Positions 17,601 through 26,179 of a stretch of DNA of 64,000 nt are shown here, one piece after another. The notes below the pieces were generated by a model. That model saw only the letters and a list, made by a program, of their open reading frames with translations. It ran no database searches and was not told the DNA's origin. Origin of the DNA: Paenibacillus_AR mesotrionivorans. GTDB lineage: Bacteria > Bacillota > Bacilli > Paenibacillales > NBRC-103111. The position numbers and the translations under genes were made by a program. Where the stretch lies: positions 56,403 to 120,402 of the forward strand of contig NZ_JBJURJ010000021.1 of the NCBI RefSeq assembly GCF_046098205.1. The letters run 5' to 3'. Position 1 is the stretch's first letter; each line of letters opens with the position of its first letter.

Positions 17601-20386
17601 ATGTGGTGCTTACTCAGGCCCAAAATTACAATATTGCGCAGACGGGCGCCATTATCAAACCCGACACTGTTACCCAAACGGATATTCTGCTGGATCAGCT
17701 GCCGGGAAGCATCGAAGGCAGGGTGGAGCCGCCGGTTCCCCGTATTCTGGTTCAGCTGTTCACCCTGCAGAATACGCCTGTCAGCTCCGTCTACTCCCAA
17801 GAGGACGGCACCTTCCGCTTTACTAACCTGGCTGCCTCCCAGTATATTCTCAATGCCCATGCCGTGGCTTACTCCTCGGGACCGGTTGGTGCCTTGGTCA
17901 CTCCCGGGCAAACGGCCAATTGCATCATCCAGCTGTTCCCCAACCCTGGAACGGTATCCGGGACAATCACCGCCGCTGACGGCCGTCCCCTTCCGAATGC
18001 CGTGGTCCAGGTTCTGGACCGGAATGAATCGCCGCGCGGAAGAGCGCAGTCCGACAGCGCCGGACGTTACTTCATCGGAGAGCTGCCCGCCGGCATACTC
18101 AGTCTGGTTACCTCCGCTCCCGGCTTTGCGTCAGAATCTCTTGCCGTCCAGCTCCAGCCGGGCCAGGAGCTGGCGGGTATTGACTTTGTCCTTTCCCCCA
18201 ATCCCGGCGGGATAAGCGGTTTGGTGACGGACTTGGCCACCGATCTGCCCATTAACGGAGCCGAGGTAAACATACGGTTCTCCGAAGCCTCCGGCTTGAG
18301 TGTGGCTGCGGTTACCACCAGCCAGTTCGGGGAATTTCTCGTGAATGATCTGGCCCCCTCCTCCTATGCACTGACGGTATTTGCCCCCGGTTATCAAACC
18401 GGTTTTATCGGCGCCATTGTGGAGAGCGACCAGATTACCAATGCCTCGGTTATGCTGGCGGCTCAGCCGGGCACCATCCGGGGCCAGGTGTTGACCGTAG
18501 ACGATGCGGAGTTGACCAGCAACAACACCTATATCAAGCTGTTTACCTCAAGCGGCACGTTGATCCAGACCTTGTTTGCCGACAGCAGCGGGCGTTTTGT
18601 CCTTGAGGATCTGGCCCCGGATATCTACAGCCTCAGCGCTACGGCTGAGGACCATGCCACAGACTCCCAGACGGTCCTGTTGGGACCCGGAGAATTGAAA
18701 CTGATCGTATTCCGCCTGGTGCCCGTCCTGTCCTTCGTCAGCGGCATTGTCACCGATGCCGTCACCCGGCTCCCCATTGTCGGCGCCCTGGTAACGGTAA
18801 ACAGCCGCACGACACTGCCCATCGACACCACCTTCACCGACCAATTGGGGCAATTTATGTTTGATTCCATTTCCGCAGGGAGACGGGTATTAACGGTTAC
18901 GGCTGACGGCTACGGAACGTTTACCAGCGGGATTCTGGCCGGAGCCGGGTTCGCTACAACCTTCCTGAGAGTGGAGCTGGAGCCATTGCCCGGAGCTGTA
19001 TTCGGGTTTGTCACCAATATCGAGGACGGGTCGGCCATTGCCGGAGCTGAGGTCACACTGCTGACCGATGCCCAGGAGACCTTCGCCACCCTCATCAGCG
19101 ACATATCCGGCAGCTATGCTTTCCGTCTCCTGTCTCCGGGACGGTACCTCAGCTTCGCCACCGCCCAGGGTTTTGCCCTGCAAAACGGCACCTTCACTGT
19201 TGGCCCAGGCGAATCTACCAAAGCCAGCTTCACGCTGCAGCCCCTGCCGGGTTCGTTTACCGGACGCATTACCGACAAGGCAACGGGTGCACCGCTAAAC
19301 AGCATCGGCATCTTCGTCCGCCACCTCAACAACTTCGCCCAGGTAGCGGGGCTTGGCTCCACGGATGCGGAGGGGGTTTTCCTGATTGATAACCTTCCTG
19401 CCGGCAATTATGTGGTCAATATTTCGGAAATCGGATTTGTTGCCACCCAGTCCTCCTTTTTTGTCGGACGGGGCGAAACGGTACGCCGGGACTTTCCCCT
19501 GGCCCGCACCAGCAGCATTATTATCGGCGATGTTACCAATGAGAACGGAACCAAGCTGCCCGGGTCACTGGTGGTTGCTACCGATCCCAACGGGGTGATT
19601 GTGGGGCAAGGGGCAGCTGACAACGAAGGCCGGTTTTCTGTAGGCACCGGAACAGGGACTCCCGGAGGTCTGCTTCATGTGGTAGGGGTGGCGGATGGAC
19701 GTGAGTATCAATTGGTGGATGTGGCTGTCCCCAATGAAAGCACCCTGCGGGTGGATTTGACACTCCCGGCTAACAAGGCCGCTATCATCGGAGAGGTGCA
19801 GAACCAGCAAACCGGGGCACCGGTTTCCAATATGATTATTACCGCCTTTACTGAGTCGCGGGTCTTTCTGGTATCCGTAGCCAGCGATGCGGAGGGTTTG
19901 TATTCCATCAACAATCTGCCCCAAGGCACTTATATCATCTCTGTTTCGGGCCAATCCTATGGTTCTACGGCTGCACTCATAACTGTGCCTGCCAGCGGGG
20001 TTGTCCGGTTAAACCTGCAGGTTCCCACAGCCTTCGGCACCTTAATGGGACGGATCTTCGACCAGAACGGCCGGATGCTGTATGAGGCCCTGTCCGAGGT
20101 ATTCCTGCCGAACGAAGCCCGGCAGACAGCTCAGGTTCAGGCATTCCATCCGCAGCCCTCTTCCGGCAACGGTAACGGAGGATTGCGGGAGGCCTTTACC
20201 TTCATGCGGTCTGTCATCAGCAACGAAAGCGGGCAATACAGCCTGTCCAATCTGCCTGCGGGCACGCTGGGTGCCTTATTCTCCTTCCCGGGCAAGCAGT
20301 CCAAACGGGTTGGGTTCATCATTAACAACAATCAGACGACCTATTTGGATGTGGTGCTGCTGGATGAGGAGGAGCCGGAGGAGTAA
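14621..20386 (+). CDS. 1921-residue protein with 18 carboxypeptidase-regulatory-like repeats
   Basis: A very long beta-rich protein of unknown role. Residues 1-210 form a distinct N-terminal domain (AYFAYDGRNVYFRFRLRG, WGVLLDLNNN). A DUF11-like segment follows (about 205-335). From about residue 338 to the end there are 18 tandem domains of about 85-90 residues, each opening G-S/T-hydrophobic-x-G-x-V and containing T-D-x-x-G-x-F/Y ... L-x-P-G-x-Y, the pattern of CarboxypepD_reg/SpaA-type folds. The end is acidic (DEEEPEE). No signal peptide, membrane segment or sorting motif is visible, unusual for such repeats. It may be exported by another route, sit on the spore surface or be cytoplasmic. 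GGTGAG lies just before the ATG. It has its own terminator. Confidence 0.9.
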   Translation: MPFPSNVQFTPITVGGKPPTANVDPAFPASLDIVGNSQFPPAYFAYDGRNVYFRFRLRGDPRSRTGFLNQTWGVLLDLNNNPSSYEWMFTLNGGTSQINLIQNTSVGSNPLTDPAERNNFSRPVNNFDLARATLTQDGSNFGGQENYFLDYFVDQGTFFSQLVINANTVLRFLFFTSTLANQVNRDYLPFSDPVTLNQANVRAQLSVSQSLVNPPSAIPSGSIASLNGRFTVSNTGSSAASSVFATIPFLPDRVDSFRITSVNIGNANFNALTSTLSWNIGTLASGATVELTYNLGAVFNQAGTRPFNSFTVTGIDQFTGNMLPNITGSLEVAVQAGGSLSGLVQNTNGLPQPDVTVTLTAQGGTVPVSSTVTNSDGVYSLTNVPPGNYILSLTNPLFLPQSIDVSIAANTGIVLNVLLQPLPATLQGTVTSALDGAPVPGAVLNVSNQSNVRIATVTTDANGQYSLGNLPPGVSITVSVAAPNFQLQNADFFLDPGATRVFNPVLAPSPASVSGTVSGADGLPIAGATVTVLDRNSNVQAETATNVNGQYTISSLVPGAAYQIRATAPFFQTSLTGLQTAPGEAATLNFTLQPSPGSITGTVTEEGTGLPLEGISVRVYDSRDLTVNTTLTDAGGQFAITSLPPDSYTLLFSSSVFAARTIGATVRPGENTVVNVRLVRLTGSLEGIVRRTDGQPLVSANISVIDNGTVVARDTTDAEGEFMISGLFPKSYTVNAAAEGFATKTLGVFIRPLETSILEFALESTTGIIRGAVTDSAGAPLAGALIGLNSNLLGISMLRERTVTDNQGIFLLRDISPGDYVLSIMLRGFQNAIISTTVRADTLTGLSIPLLPNPGSIQGTVVDDEGAPIAPAVSVNVRINDINGGLATTPPVDSASQFRADDLAPGTYSVYASATGYRTESTTVTVLSGEETATTIVLAPLPGFIQGTIADRQSRLPIGGAMVKAVTQNGIVLGTAMTDQNGFYQIDGLRPGSYVVLTQAQNYNIAQTGAIIKPDTVTQTDILLDQLPGSIEGRVEPPVPRILVQLFTLQNTPVSSVYSQEDGTFRFTNLAASQYILNAHAVAYSSGPVGALVTPGQTANCIIQLFPNPGTVSGTITAADGRPLPNAVVQVLDRNESPRGRAQSDSAGRYFIGELPAGILSLVTSAPGFASESLAVQLQPGQELAGIDFVLSPNPGGISGLVTDLATDLPINGAEVNIRFSEASGLSVAAVTTSQFGEFLVNDLAPSSYALTVFAPGYQTGFIGAIVESDQITNASVMLAAQPGTIRGQVLTVDDAELTSNNTYIKLFTSSGTLIQTLFADSSGRFVLEDLAPDIYSLSATAEDHATDSQTVLLGPGELKLIVFRLVPVLSFVSGIVTDAVTRLPIVGALVTVNSRTTLPIDTTFTDQLGQFMFDSISAGRRVLTVTADGYGTFTSGILAGAGFATTFLRVELEPLPGAVFGFVTNIEDGSAIAGAEVTLLTDAQETFATLISDISGSYAFRLLSPGRYLSFATAQGFALQNGTFTVGPGESTKASFTLQPLPGSFTGRITDKATGAPLNSIGIFVRHLNNFAQVAGLGSTDAEGVFLIDNLPAGNYVVNISEIGFVATQSSFFVGRGETVRRDFPLARTSSIIIGDVTNENGTKLPGSLVVATDPNGVIVGQGAADNEGRFSVGTGTGTPGGLLHVVGVADGREYQLVDVAVPNESTLRVDLTLPANKAAIIGEVQNQQTGAPVSNMIITAFTESRVFLVSVASDAEGLYSINNLPQGTYIISVSGQSYGSTAALITVPASGVVRLNLQVPTAFGTLMGRIFDQNGRMLYEALSEVFLPNEARQTAQVQAFHPQPSSGNGNGGLREAFTFMRSVISNESGQYSLSNLPAGTLGALFSFPGKQSKRVGFIINNNQTTYLDVVLLDEEEPEE

Positions 20387-20414
20387 GATGGCCTCTTATT
20401 CCGGAGATAGCGAA

Positions 20415-20448
20415 AAGAACTGCCGGGCAATCCGGCGGTTCTTTTTTT
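20415..20448 (+). terminator. intrinsic terminator after the 18-repeat protein gene
   Basis: The stem AAGAACTGCCGG...CCGGCGGTTCTT ends in a run of seven T. Confidence 0.9.
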
Positions 20449-20539
20449 ATGGAGTGCCCGCTATAAGTAAGCGGCACTCGCTTCCCAGCTTGCCTCCGCT
20501 TGTGGGTGATTTTGGGGCAACGCAGGCCGCCTGGAAGCA

Positions 20540-20568
20540 TTGACATCCCCCAGGCACCGAAGTAGACT
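20540..20568 (+). promoter_or_regulatory. possible promoter of the MFS gene
   Basis: TTGACA (20540-20545) is followed after 17 bases by TAGACT (20563-20568), a weak -10. A better -10-like GATAAT follows at 20571, but its spacing is too long. Confidence 0.4.
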
Positions 20569-20643
20569 AGGATAATGTTTGACCTTTGTTTAATTTCACG
20601 GAATTCTTGGAGGATTCTGTACTGAATAGGAGTAGAACCGGTC

Positions 20644-21891
20644 ATGAATCCGTTACGCCGCAATCCAAAAGAATTGAATGTGTTCCTGATCGCCAGCCTC
20701 ATTAACACCACCGGCGGAGCCCTGATGTGGCCGCTGGTTTCCATGTATGTGTTCGACGAGCTGGGCCGCAGCCTCGCTGATGCGGGACTCGCCATATTGG
20801 TCCAGTCGCTGGGCGGCATCATCGGGCAGCTGTTGGGCGGCGCTCTGTATCACCGGGTTGGCGTCAAACGGCTGGTTACAGGGTCCTTGGCGCTGAATGC
20901 CTCCGTCCTGCTGGTTCTGCCTCTCCTAAGCGGCAACTGGCAGCTTTTCATCGGTGCCATGTGGCTGATCGGCCTGTTTAATTCCATGTCGCTGCCGGCC
21001 ATCCAATCGTACATCGGCTTTCGCTTTACGGAACGTCGGGCGGAAATATTCAACATTATCTATGTGGCCAATAATATCGGCGTGGCTCTGGGCACAGCGC
21101 TGAGCGGCTTTCTGGCGGACTTTTCCTACCACCTCAGCTTTATAGCCAACGGGGCAACCTCCGCCTTCTTTGCCGTATTCTTCCTGTTTTATCTGAAATC
21201 CACGGATGTGGCCCAGGGTACGGGGGCTTCCGCGGCATCCTCCCATAACAAGGCGGGAAGCCCGGGGACATGGGCGCTGCTAAGCAATGTCCGGCTGTAT
21301 CTTCTCCTGGCCAGCGGCGCTCTCCTGCTTCATATCGGCAACTCCATCTGGAACACCGGGGTGTCTCCCTTTATTGTGGGTGAGGAGATGCCCAAGAGAT
21401 ATTACGGGTTTCTGTGGACACTGAATGGGGTGCTTATCTTCGTGGCTCAACCGTTGCTGGGACTTATCAAACGGTATCTGACCCGCACCGTCTCCGCCCA
21501 GATGACCGCCAGCAGTCTGTTTTATGCGGCCGGATATGCGTGTATCCTGCTGATGCAAAGCTACCCCGGCATGGTGCTGGGGATGATACTCGCCACCTTG
21601 GGCGAGATGCTTATTTCCCCGGCAATACCTGCCTACTTATCGGAGCATGGCGGCGCTCACGCCCCCTTCTACATTGGCCTGGCCGGCGGCATTGGCTCGG
21701 GAGGCCGGGTGATCGGCCCCTATGTGATGGGCAGCTTGTATGATGCAGGCGGGCTGCCGCCGGTAACGTGGCTTGCTCTGGCAGCTGCGCTGGTTTCCGC
21801 CGGCGCCTATTGGGCCCATTCCGCCTGGAACCGCCAGGCGGCAAGGCAAAGTCTGTCCGCGGCAACGGGCGGACAAGGCCTGTCGGGCTGA
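20644..21891 (+). CDS. MFS transporter, probable drug or metabolite exporter
   Basis: A 415-residue polytopic membrane protein with about twelve hydrophobic segments in two halves. The cytoplasmic loop between the second and third segments has the MFS signature in the form GGALYHRVGVKR. The central loop (about 190-210) is hydrophilic (DVAQGTGASAASSHNKAG). This looks like the MdtG/YfmO-type multidrug exporter group, but the substrate cannot be read from sequence. TAGGAG lies 11 bases before the ATG. It is monocistronic. A degenerate tandem array begins just after its stop codon. Confidence 0.85.
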   Translation: MNPLRRNPKELNVFLIASLINTTGGALMWPLVSMYVFDELGRSLADAGLAILVQSLGGIIGQLLGGALYHRVGVKRLVTGSLALNASVLLVLPLLSGNWQLFIGAMWLIGLFNSMSLPAIQSYIGFRFTERRAEIFNIIYVANNIGVALGTALSGFLADFSYHLSFIANGATSAFFAVFFLFYLKSTDVAQGTGASAASSHNKAGSPGTWALLSNVRLYLLLASGALLLHIGNSIWNTGVSPFIVGEEMPKRYYGFLWTLNGVLIFVAQPLLGLIKRYLTRTVSAQMTASSLFYAAGYACILLMQSYPGMVLGMILATLGEMLISPAIPAYLSEHGGAHAPFYIGLAGGIGSGGRVIGPYVMGSLYDAGGLPPVTWLALAAALVSAGAYWAHSAWNRQAARQSLSAATGGQGLSG

Positions 21892-22370
21892 TGCTGACCG
21901 ATGCTGCCACCACCGGTCATACGTTAACCGGACACGCGCCACAACTGGCCATGGGCCAACTGGACGTGCCATCGCAGAACATGTGCTAACGGGACACGTA
22001 GCAGCTTTGGTATTCGCTAACCGGACCTGCCATCGCTGGATATGCGCAAACACATGCTCTCTCCATCACCGCTCATACGCAACACCAGCTTGCTCCATGA
22101 CCGGACATTTGCCGACACTTGCTCGCTCCATCACCGGACGTGCGCTAACGGCCCCTGGTTCCGTTAATGAGCCGAAAATCGGCCAATTCACAAACTAACG
22201 GACCCACGTTCCTTTATTCGGCCAAAAAGCCGCTGTGGGTGACCTGGAATAGCCAAATAACGTCTCCTGTGTCCGCGAAAAATGCGGATAAGGGTATTCT
22301 GGGGAAATAACGTACCGTAGGTCCGTTAGGCGCATTGGCGGGAACGCTATAAGCCTGGCCCAACAAAACG
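21892..22370. repeat. intergenic degenerate tandem array followed by AACGG-type repeats
   Basis: No gene is seen here. From about 21905 to 22165 there are about eight degenerate units with a period near 31 bases; anchor triplets CAT/TAT fall at 21918, 21950, 21980, 22011, 22041, 22074, 22105 and 22139, each followed by a form of gcTAACcGGACacg. The array grades into AACGG-containing repeats (forward near 22145 and 22194; inverted as TCCGTTAG near 22321). Similar repeats occur at 47.1-47.4 and 58.7-58.9 kb. Confidence 0.65.
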
Positions 22371-22386
22371 AGGTATGATCAGCTTC

Positions 22387-22424
22387 AAAAAAAGGACCTG
22401 CGCCACTTCCATGGCACAGGTCCT
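22387..22424 (-). terminator. intrinsic terminator after the patatin-like gene
   Basis: On the minus strand the stem GGACCTGTGCC...GGCGCAGGTCC is followed by TTTTTTT. Confidence 0.9.
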
Positions 22425-22431
22425 TCTATGT

Positions 22432-23304
22432 TTACGCCAGTGCTGCAGGCGTTTCCGTCCATGTCTTGACCCGAGCGAGCCGGGCCTCCGCATCCCTGTA
22501 CCCCAGCTCATACAGCTCCGTCAGCTTAACCGGATCCTTGGTCATCCGCCCCACCTCAATATGGGCCGAGGGCCGGATGAGAACCGCCTTACCCTGGCGC
22601 TCCAGCTCCTCCGCCAGCTCCATGGACTGGTTATAAACCTGATACCGGTTCTCCAGCGCATCCACCAGACCCGGGTACTTACCGTACATCCGGCGGGCCA
22701 GCCAGCCGTGCTTGAAGGGGGTCTTCCGGTAGCCGGCAGGTTTTGTGGAGATGATGATGTGCAGGTCGTTCCCGTCGGCCATCGACTTGCCCACGGGAAT
22801 CGGATCGCTGATCCCCCCATCGAACAGCACCCGGTCCCCGGCCAGCACCGGCGGAGATACGAAGGGCAGACTGCTCGAGGCCCGGATAATATCGAGAATA
22901 TTTCCGGCCTGCTCCGTCTCTCTCTTTTCCATATAGAAGGCCTGCCCCGACACCGCATCCGTCATGCCCACCCACAGGCTGCCCGGATCTCTGTAGAAGG
23001 AGTCGTAATCGAAGGGCACCAGCTTGTTAGGCAGCTCGTCAAAAATCAGGCTCCAGCCGAAGATACTCTTCTCCCGGAACAGATTGCGGACGCCCACATA
23101 ACGGGGATGGGATACATAATCAATGGTAACCGTCTTGTTGCGCCCTTTTTGGCCGGAGATATAAGAGGCCGCGTTGCAGGCTCCCGCCGAAACACCAATG
23201 ACATACGGCACCCGGATGCCGTGCTCCAGGAAACATTCCAATGCGCCTCCCGTATACACACCCCGCATCCCTCCGCCTTCCAGCACCAACCCTACCCGTT
23301 CCAA
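22432..23304 (-). CDS. patatin-like phospholipase
   Basis: A 290-residue serine lipid acyl hydrolase, probably cytoplasmic or membrane-associated. The Ser-Asp dyad of the patatin fold is complete: oxyanion loop EGGGMRG (residues 9-15), nucleophile Ser39 in GVSAG and Asp162 in FDGG. It has the length and arrangement of the bacterial YjjU/RssA-like group. It starts at a TTG six bases after AAGGGA. No signal peptide is visible. The gene is monocistronic, and its upstream region carries a MITE-like element that may influence its promoter. The substrate is unknown. Confidence 0.9.
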   Translation of the reverse strand: MERVGLVLEGGGMRGVYTGGALECFLEHGIRVPYVIGVSAGACNAASYISGQKGRNKTVTIDYVSHPRYVGVRNLFREKSIFGWSLIFDELPNKLVPFDYDSFYRDPGSLWVGMTDAVSGQAFYMEKRETEQAGNILDIIRASSSLPFVSPPVLAGDRVLFDGGISDPIPVGKSMADGNDLHIIISTKPAGYRKTPFKHGWLARRMYGKYPGLVDALENRYQVYNQSMELAEELERQGKAVLIRPSAHIEVGRMTKDPVKLTELYELGYRDAEARLARVKTWTETPAALA

Positions 23305-23376
23305 AGCAATCCCTTCTTTCTGCTAGGTTCAGACACATGCTTCTATTATTCCACAAGATGAAGGCCAATGCACCCT

Positions 23377-23542
23377 TAGGGTGTGTCTGAAAACTCGCTT
23401 GAGGGCACCTTTTAACGCCTTTTCGCCCCTTACTTCTTTACTTCCCCTTGACGTACCCCCCGGTACGACTGCGGGCAAGTGCCTTGCCTGGAACGAAAAT
23501 TCGCTAAAATTTGCTCCCCTCGGAGTTTTCAAACACACCCTA
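23377..23542. mobile_element. MITE-like element with 19-bp terminal inverted repeats
   Basis: AGGGTGTGTCTGAAAACTC at 23378-23396 is matched at 23523-23541 by its inverse with one mismatch. The element is about 165 bp and is bounded by TA at both ends, as expected for a TA target duplication. It encodes no transposase. An inner palindrome CGTACC...GGTACG is present. It sits between the AAA ATPase and patatin-like genes. Confidence 0.7.
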
Positions 23543-23557
23543 GCAAAAGACCAACCC

Positions 23558-24736
23558 TCAATGCTCCGGTCCGTCTTCCTCCCGGACATAGCGCGAGGCC
23601 ACATACTCGGCAGCCTGGCGGAAATGATCCAGCTCCACTGCCGTGCCGCCCTCCTTCAAGCATAAAGCGGAGGCGTACAGCACCATGTCCTTGATATCCG
23701 CTCCCGTCATATGGTCAAAAGCCGCCGCCAGCACCGCAGGACTAACCCCCTCACCCAATGGCAGCCTGCTGGGTAAATGGGTCTCCCAAATGCCCGTACG
23801 CTCCGACTCATCGGGGTACCGGAAGGCAATCTGGGCCAATATACGGCGGCGGAAGGCGTCGTCATAATTTTGCAGCAGGTTGGTAGTGAACACCACCACC
23901 CCGTCAAAACGCTCCAGCTCCAAAAGCATCACACTGCGGCTGATATTCACGCCGTAGTCGGAGGATTGCTGGACATGGGTCAGGCGTTTGCCCAGGAAGG
24001 AATCCGCTTCATCGAACACCAGCACCGCTCCCGCACCGGATGCGGCGGCGAACACCGACTTGATATTCTTCGGCGTTTCTCCCACAAACTTGGACTCCAG
24101 CTCCGCATAATTCACCAGCAGCACCTGGCGGCCCAGCGTGCCCGCCAACGCCTCGGCAGTCATGCTTTTCCCCGTACCGGGAGGCCCATAGAAGTTCAAC
24201 ACCACCGCCCGCCCGTCAAAATGGGACTCCTCCAGCCCCCATTCCCCAAACAGCTTCTCCCGGTGGCGGATCATAACCAGAGCCGCCTCCAGATGGCTCC
24301 TGGCCTCCTGATTCAGGCTGACCTCGTCCAGTGTCCAGCGGGGCATACAGGCGGACCATAAGCCGGAAGGGGCTTGCATGGGAAGAGCCGCTTCCGCAGG
24401 CTGCCGCCCCATTCCTCCACCGGAGGACACCGGACCGGCTGCGCCCTCTCCGGCAGCATGCCCAGGCTCCCCTTCGGCAGCCCCATGAGAAATAACAATC
24501 CGCTGCGGCACAGGATTATATGGAGAGGCATTATGGGCCACAGCCGCGGCAATACCCCTGAGCATCTGGGCCACCAGGGGCTCATCCGCAAGCTGGGGCT
24601 CCTCCCCCTCCACCGCGGGTGCATACAGGGCATCCTCCACTTCAACGGTTACCTGCCGGTTTCGGATCTCCAAAGTCTTGCGGTATGTCTTGCGTATCAT
24701 CAGGGACGGGTCAATCAACCGGGGTTTGCCGATCAC
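23558..24736 (-). CDS. orphan AAA+ ATPase
   Basis: A cytoplasmic ATPase of about 392 residues. The first 125 residues are family-specific, ending in a Gly/Ala-rich linker. The AAA core follows: Walker A GPPGTGKS (about 184-191), Walker B VLVFDEAD (about 239-246), a sensor-1-like FTTNLL and arginine-rich FRRRI. This resembles classical remodelling AAA proteins such as FtsH or spastin cores. I start at GTG 24736, seven bases after GGAGG; an ATG six bases upstream is too close to that site. No partner gene is adjacent, and the neighbours are patatin-like lipase and adenosine deaminase. Function unknown. Confidence 0.85.
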   Translation of the reverse strand: MIGKPRLIDPSLMIRKTYRKTLEIRNRQVTVEVEDALYAPAVEGEEPQLADEPLVAQMLRGIAAAVAHNASPYNPVPQRIVISHGAAEGEPGHAAGEGAAGPVSSGGGMGRQPAEAALPMQAPSGLWSACMPRWTLDEVSLNQEARSHLEAALVMIRHREKLFGEWGLEESHFDGRAVVLNFYGPPGTGKSMTAEALAGTLGRQVLLVNYAELESKFVGETPKNIKSVFAAASGAGAVLVFDEADSFLGKRLTHVQQSSDYGVNISRSVMLLELERFDGVVVFTTNLLQNYDDAFRRRILAQIAFRYPDESERTGIWETHLPSRLPLGEGVSPAVLAAAFDHMTGADIKDMVLYASALCLKEGGTAVELDHFRQAAEYVASRYVREEDGPEH

Positions 24737-24856
24737 GGTCATTCCTCCTTATGTGCGTCCAACAGCCGTTCCATTTTATTAAAATGGTAACACAAACCAG
24801 CCGGATAGAAAACCTCAACCGGTGGCCACCACTAAGGAAAGCTGCATCCAAAGCGC

Positions 24857-24890
24857 AAAAAAAGCATGCCCCGTCACCGGAAACATGCTT
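24857..24890 (-). terminator. intrinsic terminator after adenosine deaminase
   Basis: On the minus strand the stem AAGCATG...CATGCTT is followed by TTTTTG. Confidence 0.8.
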
Positions 24891-24925
24891 CATCCATATC
24901 GGAACACGAATTATCCCTCCCTAGC

Positions 24926-25978
24926 CTAAGACACGCGGATGCCCAGCTCCCGGAAGCGGGTCCGGAATTGCCGGGCCAGCTTCTCTTTGCCCTCCTTCTC
25001 CAGGAAGGACGCCTGTACGCCGTTCATAATCAGGGCCGCCACCTCCTCCTTGCCGAAGCCGAAGCGTTCCGTCAGCACCGCATACTCCCGCTGGAGACTG
25101 GTGCCCGATACGGTGGGATTATCCGTGTTGATGGTCAGCACAAGCCCCTGGTCAAAATATTCCCGGACCGGATAATGCTCCCAGGCGGATACCGCCTTGG
25201 TCTGGATATTGCTCACGGGACATAGCTCCAGGGGGATCCTTCCGTCACGGACCAGCTTCAGCACCTCCGGATTCTCCCGGGCGCGCACGCCGTGGCCGAT
25301 GCGGGCGGCACCCAGCCGGTGGACGGCCGTTGCGATATTCTCCGGCCCTGCCGCCTCCCCGGCATGGATGGTCACCGGAAGCCCATAGCGCCCGGCACGG
25401 CGGAATACCTCCTCATGGAGCTGCGGCGGATAATGGGCTTCATCCCCGGCCAGATCCACCGCCACCAGCCCCCGCTTCCGGTAATCCGCTGCCGCATCCA
25501 CAACCTGCAGATTATCCCCTTGCCCATGGTGGCGCATGCAGATGGCGATCCCCCGGGCAGTCACGCCCAGTTCCCGCTCCCCCCGCTTCAGTCCAACCAG
25601 AACGTGGGCGATGACCTCATCCGCCTTCAACCCGCTGCGGGTATGCAGCAGCGGGGCAAAACGCACCTCCAGATAACGCCCGTTATGGCGAGCCGATTGC
25701 ACCACCGTCTCATAGGCCACCCGTTCCAGGGCGGAAGCCGTCTGAAGATACGGCAGCACAAAATCAAACTTGCCCAGATACTCCACCAGACTGGCGCAGC
25801 CCTCGTCAATTTGCATCAACTGGAGCAGACGGGCATCCGTCTCCCCGGAGAGGGGCCTGCCTTGCTCCCGGGCCAGCTCCCGCAGTGTTTGCGGCCGGAC
25901 GGAGCCGTCCAGATGGACATGAAGGTCCACCATGGGGAGCTCAGACAGCCAATCATGCTGCTTATCCGTTTCCATCAT
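24926..25978 (-). CDS. add: adenosine deaminase
   Basis: Zinc-dependent hydrolase turning adenosine into inosine and ammonia in purine salvage; cytoplasmic, about 350 residues. The metal site is visible: HVHLDGS (His20 and His22), VTIHAGEA, ARIGHGVRA and the Asp pair in LTINTDNP. These are the standard motifs in order. The chosen ATG at 25978 follows GGAGGAGG by eight bases; an in-frame ATG 42 bases upstream lacks support. The gene stands alone with its own terminator. Closely related adenine deaminases share these motifs, so specificity is likely but not proven. Confidence 0.93.
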   Translation of the reverse strand: MMETDKQHDWLSELPMVDLHVHLDGSVRPQTLRELAREQGRPLSGETDARLLQLMQIDEGCASLVEYLGKFDFVLPYLQTASALERVAYETVVQSARHNGRYLEVRFAPLLHTRSGLKADEVIAHVLVGLKRGERELGVTARGIAICMRHHGQGDNLQVVDAAADYRKRGLVAVDLAGDEAHYPPQLHEEVFRRAGRYGLPVTIHAGEAAGPENIATAVHRLGAARIGHGVRARENPEVLKLVRDGRIPLELCPVSNIQTKAVSAWEHYPVREYFDQGLVLTINTDNPTVSGTSLQREYAVLTERFGFGKEEVAALIMNGVQASFLEKEGKEKLARQFRTRFRELGIRVS

Positions 25979-26179
25979 CCCTTCCGCCTCCTCCAACCGG
26001 TTGAATGGTCTCTGCCACATGGGCAGAATTCTTGCAGACGACAGCTGCGTGTGAGATTATTGTTATATAAGGTAACATAATTTTATCATCAGCGCTACTT
26101 TTTTTTGAGACAGGGACAGGCCCATTTTTTCCGGTGACGGGGTATATATAAAGGAGTATATAAGGAGGCTGCTGCGGGA

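Noticed and set aside
23329..23604. 91-codon minus-strand frame through the MITE-like element
   Set aside because: It crosses the element ends and the end of the AAA ATPase gene and has no ribosome site; it is a by-product of the repeat sequence.
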